The position numbers and the translations under genes were made by a program. From the NCBI RefSeq assembly GCF_026230105.1, contig NC_079485.1:30547572-30611571 (forward strand): 64,000 nt of DNA, read 5' to 3'. The notes beneath the pieces were generated by a model. It saw only the letters and a list, made by a program, of their open reading frames with translations. It had not been told where the DNA came from and did not search any database. Source of the DNA: Diorhabda sublineata (lineage: Eukaryota; Arthropoda; Insecta; Coleoptera; Chrysomelidae). Below are positions 51,069-63,360 of the stretch, in pieces; position 1 is the first letter of the stretch; the number at the start of each line of letters is the position of its first letter.

Positions 51069-54000
51069 ATGAATAAACCAACTAAAACAGATGAGGATAT
51101 TCACTGGTTTCATGGTAAACTGAGTAGGGAGGAAGCTGAAAACCTTTTATGTCAAGGTAACAATGAATCAAATTATAAGTCATATATTCATTTCATGTAT
51201 TATTTTAGATGGCAGGAAGGACGGGTTATTTATTGTTCGGGATAGTAACTCCTCGTCTGGAGATTACGTTTTATCAGTTTATCATAATAACCAAGTTAGC
51301 CATTTCCAAATACGAAGACATGCAGAAGATGCGTTTTTTTCTATAGGTGAGTTATTGTTTTCATTCATTATGATAAATATTTATAAATATCTTTTTCAAA
51401 GTTTTAAAATTTTAATAAATAAATCATGGATTTACTTCTTTGTTAGATGAATATCTGAAATTCCACGGTTTGGAAGTCCTTATTGACTACTATTTTATGA
51501 CCCCAAATAAACTCCCTGAAAATCTAGTCTTAACTGATTATATTAAAAAAGATCCTCCTCCACCTGATTCTCGAAGACACGGTCGTACAAATTTACTTCA
51601 TAGAGCTACAGATCAAGGGAACTATACAGTGGTCTCTGAACTATTGAAAACAGATTATCCTCATGATGCAAAAAATCAAGACGGACAGACAGCAGTGCAT
51701 TTAGCAAGTATAAGTGGACAAAATGATATTTTATTGAAACTTATTGAAAAAGGATATAGTGTCAATTTAAGAGATTCTGCAGGATACACTCCTTTGCATG
51801 TAAGACAAATTTTTTTATTCCTAATAATACATAATTTTTTTGTATATTTATTTTATTTTCTATTTCAGTATGCTTGTCAAAATAACTTTCCATCAACTGT
51901 AAGACTTCTCGTTCAAACAGGAAATGCCAATGTTCAAGCTAGGAACACAGAAACTGGTGCGGTACCTCTACATGAGGCTGCTAGCAGAGGTCACAAGGAA
52001 GTAGTAATGGAATTATTATCTTTAAATGCCCCTTCTAGACCTAGGAATAAAAATAATATGACGCCTGAACAATTAGCTCGCATGAATAACCATTTTGACT
52101 GTGCTGACATTTTAAGTAAATAATCTTGTTTATTTACCTGGTACAAAAATTTTGTTTAACTATATTTATATTTTTAGAAAATTATAAATATTCTCCCAAG
52201 AGGACAGACAGAAGTGAGTGGTACCATGGAACATTAGACAGACAAGAAGCAGAAATGATAATTAAGATGTGCAGTACAAAAAGTGGTACCTATTTAGTTA
52301 GATTTAGTGATAGAAATAAAGAAGACGTATTGACTTTATTAAATGATGATGGATTTTACAATTACATTATCCACAATAAAGTAAATAAAACTTGTAATAA
52401 TTGTATTATTATATATTTATTCTATTTATTAATATTCAGGATGGATATTTATTTATTGACGATGGACCATATTTGGACTCTTTGGAGCACATTGTTGAAC
52501 ATTATAGTTTAATGCCTGATGGGTTACCGACAGTATTACAATTTCCTGTTCGCCCTAAACCAAAACCACCTGTACCTGAAGTAAGTATTCGCAAGATTTT
52601 AAGTTATGATACTAAATTTTAATTTTTACTGTTCAATGTATTTATTTTCAGTTCTCCACAATGCCTAAGCCAAACAAGAAGAAAAATTGCCTCAAAGTAC
52701 CGCCAAAACCTGTTCCTAAACCTGATGAAACTCATAATAAACTTTTTCCTAGTCAATTCGCAAATATCTCATTTACAAGTGATTTCATAACAACGAATAC
52801 CTATAACAATAACTACTGTGAAAACGAAAATGAGTACATTCCTGCAGAGCAATTGACAAAAGGGACTCTTATTGGAGAAGGAGAATTTGCTTCAGTGTAT
52901 GAAGGTATTTATAGAAATTTAACTGTCTTAAAATTTGATCTACTAAATTTTCTCATCACTCTTTAGTTCCTTTCTTTCTCAAAGATTAGCATGTAAGTAA
53001 TTTTTTGGTAGTTTTGATGTTGATTTCCAGTGAAAACCTCATTTTTGAAAACTAACTAATTAATGTAAAATTTTATATGTTTAGAATCTGATTGATTTGA
53101 AACACTTCAATCTGTATTGAGTATTTATGAACTATATCACTCATATATCTTTGTATTATCCAATAATTTTTGAAAATAACATTCTAAATCAAACAAAGAA
53201 ACGCCTATCAAGGCGTAATATATCTCAAAATTGATTTTTTATCTTCTAAGCTCCAAATTGATGGCCAAATGTGTGGCAATTCATGAATTTAGTTGGTTCT
53301 ACATTTTTCTACACTTTATTTACTACTTCCAGAACATACTACTCTCATATTTACATTATCTGGTCCTTCGAGCCAGATTGGACTCATGGAAAGCTTAATG
53401 TTACTTATTTGTATCCTATTTAAGGTACTTACTTGAATAAAAGTGGTGATTTGGTAAAAGTTGCAATAAAAATTCTCCACAATGAACAAATGGAAATAAA
53501 TCGAGGAGCGTTTTTAAGTGAAGCTCAGGTTATGGTAAAACTAAACCATCACTGCATTGTGAAACTAATAGGTTTATCATTAGGACCTCCACTATTGATG
53601 GTACAAGAACTAGTTCCCCTCGGTTCAATATTGCAATATATTGACGTTAATAAAGATAAAATCAATCCAAATTTCGAATTTAAAATTTGGGCTGCTCAAA
53701 TAGCTTGCGGTAAGTAACTTTTACAATATTCACTCCAACAAATATGTTAATAATATCTTCTCGAACACATTCAACATGTATCCTCTGTATTTCATGCTCC
53801 AGGATAATTAATTTGAGTGAGGTAAGCATTATGTGAAGAGAGAAGTATTATTTTTAAGTATTTTCTATTACTGCTCGAAATTACACTGGTCCTTTGAGCC
53901 GGATATGAAAGTTCAAAAGACAAGGCAGTGTAATTGAGAATGGAAGCAAACAGTTTTTTCAGTATGAGTATGATGAACAGATCCAGAAATTCCAACTTAG

Positions 54001-54164
54001 TGAAATGTAGTATGTATTTTTAACACTCACTATTATATTATCTGGTCCTTCGAGCCTTCTATAGAATCATATCCGGCTCAAAGGACCATACAATTTGTCT
54101 AGTGTTAATATCACCAACAATTACTCTACTATAGAATATTGAAAAGACCATATAATACAGTATG

Positions 54165-54219
<55 letters not shown>

Positions 54220-54896
54220 AAGGAATGGAATATTTGGAAGAAAATAGATTTGTTCATAGAGATTTAGCTGCGAGAAATATTTTGCTTGCCAGTCAGGTGC
54301 AAGCTAAAATAAGTGATTTTGGACTTTCTCGTGCCCTGGGAACAGATCATGAATATTACAGGTATGTATTTAATCATTCAATGTTTCATCTCAGTTTTGA
54401 TTAAATATTTTATTTACTTGTAGGGCTTTACAAGGGGGAAAATGGCCTCTTAAATGGTACGCTCCAGAATCTTATAATTACGGTCAATTTTCGCATAAAA
54501 GTGATGTTTGGAGCTTTGGTGTTACGATTTGGGAAATGTACTCATTCGGGGCTTCTCCTTATGGTGACATGAAGGGATCTGAGGTAAGGATAACAGTTGA
54601 TGTGTAGTTTATTATTATTCTTTATATATTGTTAATTAAAATTTATTTAATTCTTGATATGTTAGTATCTAAGGATTGATTGTGAGTATTAATTGCAGGC
54701 AATAACGTTAATAGAAGCTGGGGTGAGATTAGAAAAGCCGAAAGAATGTCCTGATGACGTGTACCAAATGATACTGAGGTGCTGGGAATACAAAGCAAAA
54801 GATCGACCAAGCTTCAATGAATTAGTTACTTTTTTTACATCCGATACTCATTACATGAATATTAGAGAATTATTACCAAAAGCAAATCTCGCATAA
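51069..54896 (+). CDS. Shark: Shark-type SH2/ankyrin-repeat tyrosine kinase
   Basis: Eleven exons join in frame: 51069-51156, 51209-51346, 51447-51799, 51869-52115, 52178-52380, 52440-52580, 52652-52904, 53425-53709, 54223-54361, 54424-54583 and 54699-54896, giving 734 residues. Order: SH2-1 (WFHGKLSREEAENLL, FIVRDS with Arg 40); ankyrin repeats (about 120-255; NLLHRATDQGN, TAVHLASISGQ, YTPLHYACQ, PLHEAASRGH); SH2-2 (WYHGTLDRQEAEM, YLVRFS with Arg 317); a Pro/Lys-rich linker; then the kinase with GEGEFASV, Lys 490 in VAIKIL, HRDLAARN (Asp 583), DFG (601-603) and KWYAPES. This two-SH2-plus-ankyrin layout defines Shark, which acts below the engulfment receptor Draper and in epithelial signalling in Drosophila. 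The SH2 arginines and catalytic residues are present. The third Gly of the loop is Ala. Shorter than Drosophila Shark. Introns 7 and 8 carry small hairpin repeats. Confidence 0.96.
54166..54217. repeat. (TA)n microsatellite beside the Shark exon 9 acceptor
   Basis: About 25 TA units run to within 6 bp of the splice acceptor (TTTTAAG|GA). They occupy the place of the branch point and pyrimidine tract. Confidence 0.9.
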
Positions 54897-54993
54897 TCTT
54901 CATTTTGTGCCAATTTTTTTTATCTCTTTAATGATAGCAATTATATTTTATAGAGGGTTTAGTAGGTACGCTCGGAATTTTTTTTAATAGTGC

Positions 54994-54999
54994 AATAAA
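54994..54999 (+). terminator. Likely Shark polyadenylation signal
   Basis: AATAAA 98 nt after the stop codon, followed by a T-rich stretch. Confidence 0.55.
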
Positions 55000-56069
55000 A
55001 AAGTATTCCTATATTTTAAAATCCCATTTTAACCAATTTGAAATACTTGTTATGTTTTAAATTAGTTTTTAAATATCACTAAGAAATAACCAATTCCAAT
55101 ATCAATTTACACTTTGTTGTTACTAGTAGTAACTGTCAAAAGTTTTGATAAAATTAGGACTAATTAATTATTTTTGCAAATAAGTATCTTTTATAGGCTT
55201 TTTATTGTTCACAGTATATTTTGTGGTATCTAGATTTTATATTTGTCTTCCCAGTAACAACCCTAATTGTTACTGAATTCCCCACATGCACTATTCTAGC
55301 ATGAGGTCTCTTGAATGTCAAATGTGAGATTAGTGGGTGGCGAGTGGTATTTTGTGAATATATTACAATACTTGAGATGCATTAACACAATTTTTATGTC
55401 AAAGGAATTAATTTTCACATTTGTTTTTAATTATTGTTTAAGTAGTGTCAAAAACGATAGTCTTAATTTGATTTGTTTATTTTTATTTAGATTCATTCTT
55501 AAGGTGCAATTCGTCGTGACACTGTTATTCCCACGACTTAATGCCATTTTATTATTATTATGTAATTTTCTAAAGCAAATTTGGAGAGTGAAAGCCATGT
55601 TATTTCAATTGGAAAAATAGTAATTTTTTTCAAGAAATTCGAGCTTTTAACAATTTTACCTGCCTTGCCATTATGGAAAGTCACTTGATTTATGATGACG
55701 GTTAATTTTATTACAGTAGGATTTTGATATAAAAAATATAGTTGTGATGAGTTCTCACTAGATGGAACATGTTTATAATTAGTCAACTGATAAATTATTA
55801 TGAAACAAAGAAAAAGAGGTATTGGCATTGCGTGTCATTTCATATTAAAATATATTCAATGATAAGTGACATTATTCATTTTTATAATATAATTTTTATG
55901 TAAATATATATTGTTATATTTTTCGAATCATATTTTAATCTAATTTTAACTACAATATTGTTATTGTTCATTGCAAATTATTGAAACTGAGGCTTGAATT
56001 TGATTAATTAAATACATAATATGTATGATATTTAAGCATTCCTACACTTAAGTTTTAAAAATTCAATAG

Positions 56070-56610
56070 TTGATTTGTCTCGTGGATTAGTTTCCCCAAT
56101 TTTCTCTTATCCACTGTCAGGGTCGCCGCTTTTGTCATCGTTCACCCTTTGCCTGCGAGATTTGGTAGATGGTCTTCTGTGCTTCTTCTATGTCTTCTTG
56201 TCTCCCAAACTTTCTTTGTATTTGAATCTTCATCCGTCTCAGGTGGTCTGTACCATTTAAATTCATTCTAGTATCGGTTTGACGTTTAACCAGTCGCTTT
56301 TATCTTCATTGACCCTTTGTCTGAATATTTGGTTTATGGTGAGCGTTCTCTATGTCTTCTTGTCTCCCAAACTTTATTTAATTTACTTAATTTAAATTCA
56401 TTCTAGTATAAGTTTGACGATAAATCTCGTCGCTTTTCTCTTCTTTCACCCTTTGTTTGCAATATTTGGTTGATGATCTTCCTCTGAGCTTTTTCTATGT
56501 CTTCTTGTCTCCCAAACTTTCTTTGTCTTTCAGTCTTTATCCGTCATAGGTGTCTGTACCGTTAGAATTCATTCTGGTATCGGTTTGAGGTTTAACCTTT
56601 TCCTTTTATA
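56070..56610. repeat. Three-copy degenerate tandem repeat (~140-170 bp)
   Basis: The order GTCGC-TTTT...CACCCTTTG...ATATTTGGT...TCTATGTCTTCTTGTCTCCC...AAACTTT occurs at about 56124, 56293 and 56429. The 24-bp core ending in CCCAAACTTT is identical in all three. The strand is strongly pyrimidine-rich. No stable ORF is seen. The remaining intergenic DNA from 54900 to 57430 holds no gene. Confidence 0.75.
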
Positions 56611-57040
56611 TATTATATTTTGTTTTTTGGAATTTTATTTCGAATACTTGTACTTTGCTTTCAAGCCTTTTTCTTAGTATCCCGCTTTCACCACCGAAAG
56701 TTAGGAGTTATACACTGCCATTGTTGTCTCTTTCTTACAAATAATGTACTCCTGATATTGTGGTATATATAAGCTGTATTCTTCATTCTAATACTTCTGA
56801 ATATTTTTGGTAAGGTCTTGTTTCAGAGGTTCCTGTGTTCAACATAAAATTTTCTTCTTTTATTTACTTACTCATAAAGTTTTGTTGTTTGTTTTGATAT
56901 AAATATCCGTCTCGAATGACCAGACGTTGTATCAACGAGTTGTAGTCAATAGTGTTTCGACTCTTTTACAAACACCTTATAAATAAATATATTTTTCATC
57001 TAACGTTAAATGTTAGACAATAATTGGATTTATATATATT

Positions 57041-57049
<9 letters not shown>

Positions 57050-57110
<61 letters not shown>
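57050..57110. repeat. (TA)n microsatellite
   Basis: About 60 bp of nearly pure TA dinucleotides in the Shark-porcupine intergenic region. Confidence 0.95.
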
Positions 57111-57113
<3 letters not shown>

Positions 57114-57451
57114 AAGTAACCATTCCATACTTCATTCCAAACTGCAGAATTTTATATTTTTAACGTAGCCCTTGAAACGTTCAATGCATGTGCTCAAATG
57201 TTTATTAAATTTTGACATTTTGTATATTTATATTTTTATGTATTTATTTATTAATGTTAGCAAACGCCTTTATACAAAGATATATATTTATTTAAGAAAG
57301 TGTGTCATATGTGCAATATTTAATAAAATTATATTATAACTTTCCCTTTTCTTTTATTTACCTTTCAATACAGCAGATAATTCGAGTCTATGGGAAGAAT
57401 TATCAAATTGTTCTTATTCCTAAAATAAAAAAAACGGATATTTCAGTCCTA

Positions 57452-57642
57452 AGGGTGCACGAGGCCCCAGCAGGGCTATAGTGAGAAATTGACTCATTAT
57501 GACCGTAAGCGCTATCAGAAGAGACTTCAGGAGTGTGGTTGTGACCCGTTTGAGCTGCGGTACGAAGATATGGAGAAAAATAAGGACCAGTGGCCACGCG
57601 TTACCGAATTAGATAGACCTTTACGACCAAAGAACCTATGAA
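57452..57642 (+). pseudogene. Small unexplained ORF, possible transposon-derived protein fragment
   Basis: A GC-richer open frame between stops reads GYSEKLTHYDRKRYQKRL, then CGCDPFELRYEDMEKNKDQW and WPRVTELD. The DP-x(9-14)-WP spacing recalls proteins of unknown function common in insect genomes and often linked to transposons with YqaJ-type nucleases. After the stop a shifted frame reads TYEELQEFTSS, which could be its continuation. No start codon is obvious. The opposite strand is also open over the same span, so the strand is not certain. Confidence 0.3.
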
Positions 57643-58493
57643 GAATTACAAGAGTTTACAAGCTCACCTGTAACCTTGTATTTTCTCATGTGAAAAAAAA
57701 AATATTTATATTCATATTTTGTATCGGTGTCATCATATGAATCATCAAATCCCCCATTTATATCAATATGTTCATCTATGTCTTGTTGATGTAATTCTTT
57801 TGATACCAATTTGTAACCTACTTCCCCGGAAGGAGACTCTTCCTAACGAAGTGGTATAGGCTTCAGTTGAAGTATATGAATAACTGGTGTTTAGACGTTA
57901 AAAGTGAATTAAAAAAAAGTGGAAAAGCTGGAAACACCTTATGAATAAAAATTAAACAAACTATCCCCGGACACAATTCTCCAAATTAATAATTCTTACT
58001 AAGAACAATAAAAAAAAATTTCGGCAACAAATAAATTTATTAATATATCCGCATCAACTACGAATCCAAAAGAGCATAATGAATAAAAGCAGTTACGAAT
58101 TAAAAACAACTGGGATTTTTATATATTAAAGATAAGACTTGGAAATCCGGGATGGTTGTAGCCCTCAACTGAATTCCCAATTTTTGAAGTTAAGTTGAAT
58201 TTTTTTGTTCGTGGTGCATCGTTTGACTTGTTTGGGTGTGGTTGAACTCCCAACCTGTCAATAAGTTCGCAGTGAAGTCAGTAAAAAATTAAATGCAACG
58301 GAATATTAGACAGAATTTATACACGAATGTTTATATTGTTACGTAGGCGTAATAGTAAACAGGTCCGAGGTAACGCCATTCCTACACCAGCGAAGGCCAT
58401 GATGTAAAGAATTAGCGCCATAATCACGATTGAAAACATTGTTTTAAACAGAAATGTTTACATTTATAAAAATTAATTCAAATCTATTAAGTC

Positions 58494-61400
58494 ATGTCTA
58501 TTTCTGCATACGAAAACCATGAGGAGTAAGTATACTGATAGATTTATTTAAGTCTAACGTATAATTAATAGTTTATTGGGATTTGTAGTTCATTAGATCT
58601 ATTATATGAACATGAATATTTTGAAGAAACAAGTCAAGAAGTATGGGAACATTGTGTTATTCCCTCCTCTATCAGTATATTTCATATCATATACAAAATA
58701 CTCGTAGTTAATCTCTCCTTTGGAATCGTAATCTCTACAAGTAAGTGTTGTTATAATGTATTTAACAACACCGACTAAATTTGCTACAGTTATCAAATAT
58801 TTGATTTTTTTTCAGTAAATGTTCCGAAAACAGTATTGCATGTATATTTTGCAGCTAGTGGAATTTATTTGATTAGTAATCTCGAATCAAATGTAGGAAA
58901 ATATCTTATTTTAATATTTTTTACATCATCATATATTATTTTAAGAATCGGTAGCTACATACAAGAGCAATATTATCCAACCCAAAAGAATAATGTTCAC
59001 AAAATTCAATACTTCAGTACTTCTAAGTTAGTGAAGTACACTCTTATTATTATTTTAGTGTTATGGTAAGATTTAATTCGTTTGTGTAGGTACACATATT
59101 TTATAGTTTTGTACTTTTAGCCAGTATTTTTTATTGAAATCTGAAACATGGATGGAGATTAGGGGGGTTATAATGGTTTTTAGTATGAAATTAATCTCGC
59201 TTGCAGAAGATGTTGAAAGAGGTGTTATAAAATATCCATCTCATTTAAAATATTATGCTTACATATTTTGTGGTGCAAACGTTATGTTTGGTCCTTGGAT
59301 ATCTTTTCAAGAGTACGAAGCAATGTTTTACCAACCTACAAAAAAGGTAAAGTCGTTTGTGTTATTTGTTATAAATATAAAATATATTTTTGTAGAACAT
59401 ATGGTGGGTTTTTGGAATAGCAAGGGCTTTATTGATATCAATGTTCTTTCTCATGCTCTCTAATTGTTGGTCAATGTATTTTATTCCCGAAGACTCGAAT
59501 CAGTGGTTGACAAGTTATAGAGAGGCTTTTTCATTCAGAGCTAGTCATTATTTCATCAGTTTTTTATCGGAGGCATCTATGTTAGCAGCTGGTTACAAGA
59601 ATCCTAAAATTTGGCATGAACCGAAGAAATGGCACTTTGAAATAGCTGATCCTTTGAAAATCGAGTTTCCCTCTGCCTTAGCCGTAGTTGTGACTACATG
59701 GAACAAACCAATGCATGATTTCTTGAAAAAATGTAAGTTTTAATTCATTTTCCTCTCAACGCTTAAATCTGGTTGTTCCTTCAAGCTGATTATAAACCTA
59801 TGAAAGGCTCTAAAGAACTGACAGTGTAATTGTAAGTATTTATGTAATAGTCTTGGTGAATAATGTTTTCAGTATTAATATCACCAGTATATGTATATTT
59901 CTCATTTGAGTTACCATTAACACGTTTATGACATTGTGACCCACCAGTGGGACCTACACGGCCACTAGCCATAACTAACTTGGCTCACCAGAAGGTTACA
60001 ATATTGTGAACTTGTGATTGTTCATTCTAATAAGAATTATACATTTCAGATACTGTCTCAAAACTATAGCAGCCAGGGTAGTCCTGCTTCCAAACTTATG
60101 GTGTCTGGTCTTTGACAACGTGATCACTGACCTAAATAAGGCAGACTTTTATACACAGGCTTACACTGATGATTTAGTTAACGTTTGCTCTGGAAGGGGC
60201 CTTGGGCGTAGACAGGTGATGCTAGTCCAAATAACGAAGAATTAACCCAAGCAAAACCGAACTTCTTCTTACCAGGAAGTGCAACACTGGCACGCCCCCA
60301 AGTGTAAAATTGAGAGACGGGACTCGTACGTCTTTAGGGTCGTAAAATATCTGGAGTAACTCTGGATACAAAACTGCTCTGGTACAAAAAAGGGGACAAC
60401 AATATAAAAAGGCCACCTGCGCTCTCTGGGCATGCAGAAGAGCCTTCGGTTGTACATGGGGTCTTCTATCTAATATCCTCCACTGGATATATACCTCAAT
60501 GGTTCGAGGTAATCGTGTGGTGAAAGGACACCCCAAAATAAACAAATCTTTTTCTCTTAGAGAACACGCTACCTTCTTCCAAGCCGAGGTATTCACTGTG
60601 ATGGAATTTGGACGCGCGATATTCAATCGACACCACACGAACATAGTAATCTCAATATGCTGAGATAGCAGAGCTGCCATACAAGCCATAATGGTCCTAA
60701 TAGTGAGCTCCAAGCTAGTGCTGGAGTGCAAGAGAGTCTTGAAAGAACTGATGAGTGATGTTTTCAAGATCCAGCTCGTTTGAGTGCCCGGTCACTCGGG
60801 CAACAAAGGCAACGACGAAGTCAGACTGGGATCGCTGAACCCACCAATGGGCCCGGAACCCATTCTTGGTATTGCTATTACGTCTCTCAACGATCTACTC
60901 CGTTGACAGGCTCCGTGGGGATGAATGGAGATAGCTGGGATGTGTCAAACAAAGGCACACATAGTTGGATCTTCTGCCTTTCTTACCAAACAAACAATTG
61001 ATGAATCAAGAGTAAGGAGAGCATTGAGGTTCATCACAACTGAAAAAATGCAACTCTTATCAGGGAAGTTTATGCTGACCAATATGCTTAAGGGGTAATT
61101 TTAGTAGATCATCTACCATTTCATCTCAAAAATTATGTAAGACAATAAAAGAGAATGACGGAAAAATTTGCTCAAAGATTTTCTCTTGCATCAGGATAAA
61201 GCACCCAGTTACAGGGCCACCAATGTAATAGCCACAATAACTCAGACAAGCTTCGAATTAGTCAAACATTTACCATATTCTCACAAAGATTACCAACTGC
61301 TTCCAGAACTTAAGAGATAGTTTTTGTCGTCTTCAGTTTTCACAAGTCTGTCCACAACCTACTTTCCTCTAGATCGCGCAATCCCAAATCCTTTTACCAC

Positions 61401-62730
61401 TATCAGCTGTAATGAAAACGTCTTTGGCTCTCCATATTCTTTTGGTTCCTTCTACCCATATCCCCAATCCAACAGTTGCTCCTGTTGAGGCTGATGCCGT
61501 TTCTTTTGCTATGAGGTAAAAATAATCTGAATGGTTTGATCCTTTGGGACTCAAAGAAGCTTCCTCAGTTCCAAATTGGGATAAAAACGTGCTATCCATG
61601 TACCATGACGTGTATTCTCCCAATCCCTAAAAAGAAAATCTTATGTTGACTTAGAAGTTAATTCCCATCATTCTCAAAGAGAGAGGAAAATAAAAGAACA
61701 TGGATAGGAGAAAAATGTAGACCTTAATGAAAATTATATTTAGGTGAAAAGGATTTAGAGGCTGAGCAAGAGGATCAGTCCTCATAACAGACTAAAAACA
61801 ATTTATAATTATCAATAATAGTGTATAACATCTGACTAATGACTTTCAACCAGAGATGGTCATCTAAGACACCAACTCCACTGTCATTTGAGAGTGCCCA
61901 GCACTCACATGAACGCAGTTCAAGGCAAGTCTCGCAGTTTGCCTAATGACATCAAAAGGTTCAAGTCAAAGTGCCTGATTGGCTTCTGAAAGTACATCGG
62001 CTTTTGGTAATGTCAAGTGATGCGCGATGGGCCTCTCAGATCCTATGTGATTAACGGTCCTTGGCCATTCACTACACTACTATGAACATATTGGAGTTTA
62101 TCTAAGTTGGAATTTTTGATGATATTCATGCTTATATAACCAACAAAAAAACTGTCTACTCTTTCTGGTCTTCTATAAGTTCCTATCCGACTCGAAGGAC
62201 CAGAATAATAAAATGTGAGCATAACTTAATTGTTTCATATTTTCTCAAATTTAATATTATCTGATGAATATTATGAATAGAACTTTAATCTGTAGGTGTA
62301 TTTGATATTTTTAATATTTTCAGATGTGTACCGATCATGGTTGCCGCTAGGAAAATTTTATGGCATATTAGCAACGTTCGTCATATCTTCATTTCTTCAT
62401 GGATTTGAATTCAAAGTATCCGTTGTATTAATATTGATAGGAATATTTTCTTACTTACAATTAACCACTAGGGATTATTTTGCTAAAGCGTTCAGCTGTT
62501 GTATCAGAGTATACCCATGTAAAAACATATGCAGTCATAGGTTCAAAAGAAACAGTATCGCGTCTTGGATTTGTAGGTTGGTTTTTTCATTTACTACCAT
62601 TTTGCATCTTGTTTATTTGGGGATGTTGATGGATCCCAGTACTGATGAGACCGGTATATTAGAAAAGTGGAAAAATTTATATTTTGTCAGCTTTTGGATA
62701 ATGCTTATCAACATTTTAGTTATTACGTAA
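58494..62730 (+). CDS. por: Porcupine, Wnt O-acyltransferase (MBOAT family)
   Basis: Six exons join in frame: 58494-58525, 58589-58740, 58816-59065, 59121-59346, 59396-59732 and 62324-62730, giving 467 residues, typical for porcupine. It is a multi-pass membrane protein: hydrophobic segments recur from VVNLSFGIVIS through GKYLILIFFTSSYIIL, VKYTLIIILVLW and RALLISMFFLMLS to the C-terminal FWIMLINILVIT. MBOAT signatures include FGPWISFQEYE, EASMLAAGYKNP, a TTWNKPMHDFLKK segment (Asn 323) and SSFLHGFEF, whose His 358 fits the catalytic histidine. A Cys/His-rich cytoplasmic loop follows (CCIRVYPCKNICSHR). The enzyme attaches palmitoleate to Wnt proteins in the ER. Introns 1-4 are 49-75 bp; intron 5 is 2.6 kb and full of transposon relics. 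The stop is read directly through an available donor at 62727. Confidence 0.93.
60040..60960 (+). mobile_element. I/R1-type LINE, RT end plus RNase H, in porcupine intron 5
   Basis: Plus-strand pieces run in the expected order. LPNLWCLVFDNVITDLNKAD and a decayed YTDDL box (reverse transcriptase) come first, then KLRDGTRTSLGS-like text. After frame breaks comes RNase H: EHATFFQAEVFTVMEFGRAI, SRAAIQAI and VPGHSGNKGNDE, followed by GPEPILGI. The same GPEPILG junction occurs in the minus-strand copy at 25516-26040. Multiple stops; dead. Confidence 0.75.
61147..61317 (+). mobile_element. Mariner transposase fragment
   Basis: A single frame reads LLHQDKAPSYRATNVIAT, then FELVKHLPYSHKDYQLLPEL, the second and third catalytic regions of mariner. 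The third acidic region has lost the usual SPDLAPSDF residues. No termini seen. Confidence 0.6.
61369..61626 (-). other. Open minus-strand segment with a good splice acceptor, unidentified
   Basis: On the minus strand TTTTCTTTTTAG precedes an open frame of 85 codons containing EYTSWYMDSTFLSQFG, SNHSDYFYLIAKETASAST and GLGIWVEGTKRIWRAKDVF. I do not recognise the family. It could be an exon of a gene antisense to porcupine, or part of an unrecognised element in this intron. See also 63855-63899. Confidence 0.25.
62165..62207. repeat. Short hairpin repeat related to Shark intron repeats
   Basis: TTTCTGGTCTTCTATAAG is followed by an inverted arm ending ACTCGAAGGACCAGAA. The motif matches CTGGTCCTTCGAGCC-type arms in Shark introns 7 and 8. 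Confidence 0.5.
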
Positions 62731-62801
62731 GAATGTTTTTTAAATTTAACCTGTTCTTGAGTTATTGCATGTGATATTTCTAGCGTAGATTTTATATTTT
62801 A

Positions 62802-62807
62802 AATAAA
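62802..62807 (+). terminator. Likely porcupine polyadenylation signal
   Basis: AATAAA 72 nt after the stop codon, followed by a T-rich run near 62810-62840. Confidence 0.6.
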
Positions 62808-62879
62808 TAACTTTTACATTAATATATGATTTTTTCTTCTCTTCAGGCACCACTCGAATACGAGATGGAGATGCCTGAG

Positions 62880-63360
62880 GATATTGATCTTGAATTTCTG
62901 TAGATTGTAGTGTTCGGTGCCTTGGTAGCTGATTCCACAGGCTTCCACTTCTTCAAAGAAATGAGTCCAGATCAATTGACATTCTTGGCATTTTCAGGCG
63001 AACTCTGTGTTCATGAGCCACGTCTGCCTGTCGAGTAGGTCTTGCAAACACTGCTCTAGAAGGGATTATGCTGGACATTTCAGAAGTGGTAGTATCAGTA
63101 AAAAAGAATCAGTTCAGCGACCTTTCTTGTATGCTCTAAGCTGTCCAATATTCTGGTCAACTCTGGATCACCTATAAGTCGAATTGCTCTCTTCTGTATT
63201 GAGTCGAGCATCCTAAAGATATGCTTGAGTGCCGAGCTTAAAAAGTGCGAGCAAAGATGGACGAATCTGAGCCTTGTAGAGGATTATGAGCTATTGCGGA
63301 GTGTCTTAAAGAGTGCTACAACATTTTGTGAAGCTACCTTAGCCAATGGCTTCCAACCTT
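62880..63360 (-). mobile_element. LINE C-terminal fragment (Jockey/CR1-like)
   Basis: The minus strand reads KHIFRMLDSIQKRAIRLIGD, then PELTRILDSLEHTRKVAE and FARPTRQTWLMNTEFA, the extreme C-terminus of insect non-LTR polymerases (LSxIQKRAxRLIGDP...). A few frame breaks occur. The rest of 63360-63850 shows no gene. Confidence 0.65.

Noticed and set aside
55315..55620. 101-codon hydrophobic ORF downstream of Shark
   Set aside because: It lies after the Shark poly(A) signal in AT-rich DNA and has no recognisable motif; likely chance.
57403..57597. Minus-strand ORF opposite the small ORF at 57452-57642
   Set aside because: The plus strand gives motif spacing closer to a known protein type, and minus-strand splice extensions run into stops; kept only as an alternative reading.
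62847..62912. Apparent last porcupine exon after the acceptor CTTCAG, joined to the donor at 62727
   Set aside because: The frame just before the donor already ends in an in-frame TAA (62728-62730) at the place where porcupine proteins normally end. The joined tail would be basic and unlike the family, and the region leads into a LINE relic.
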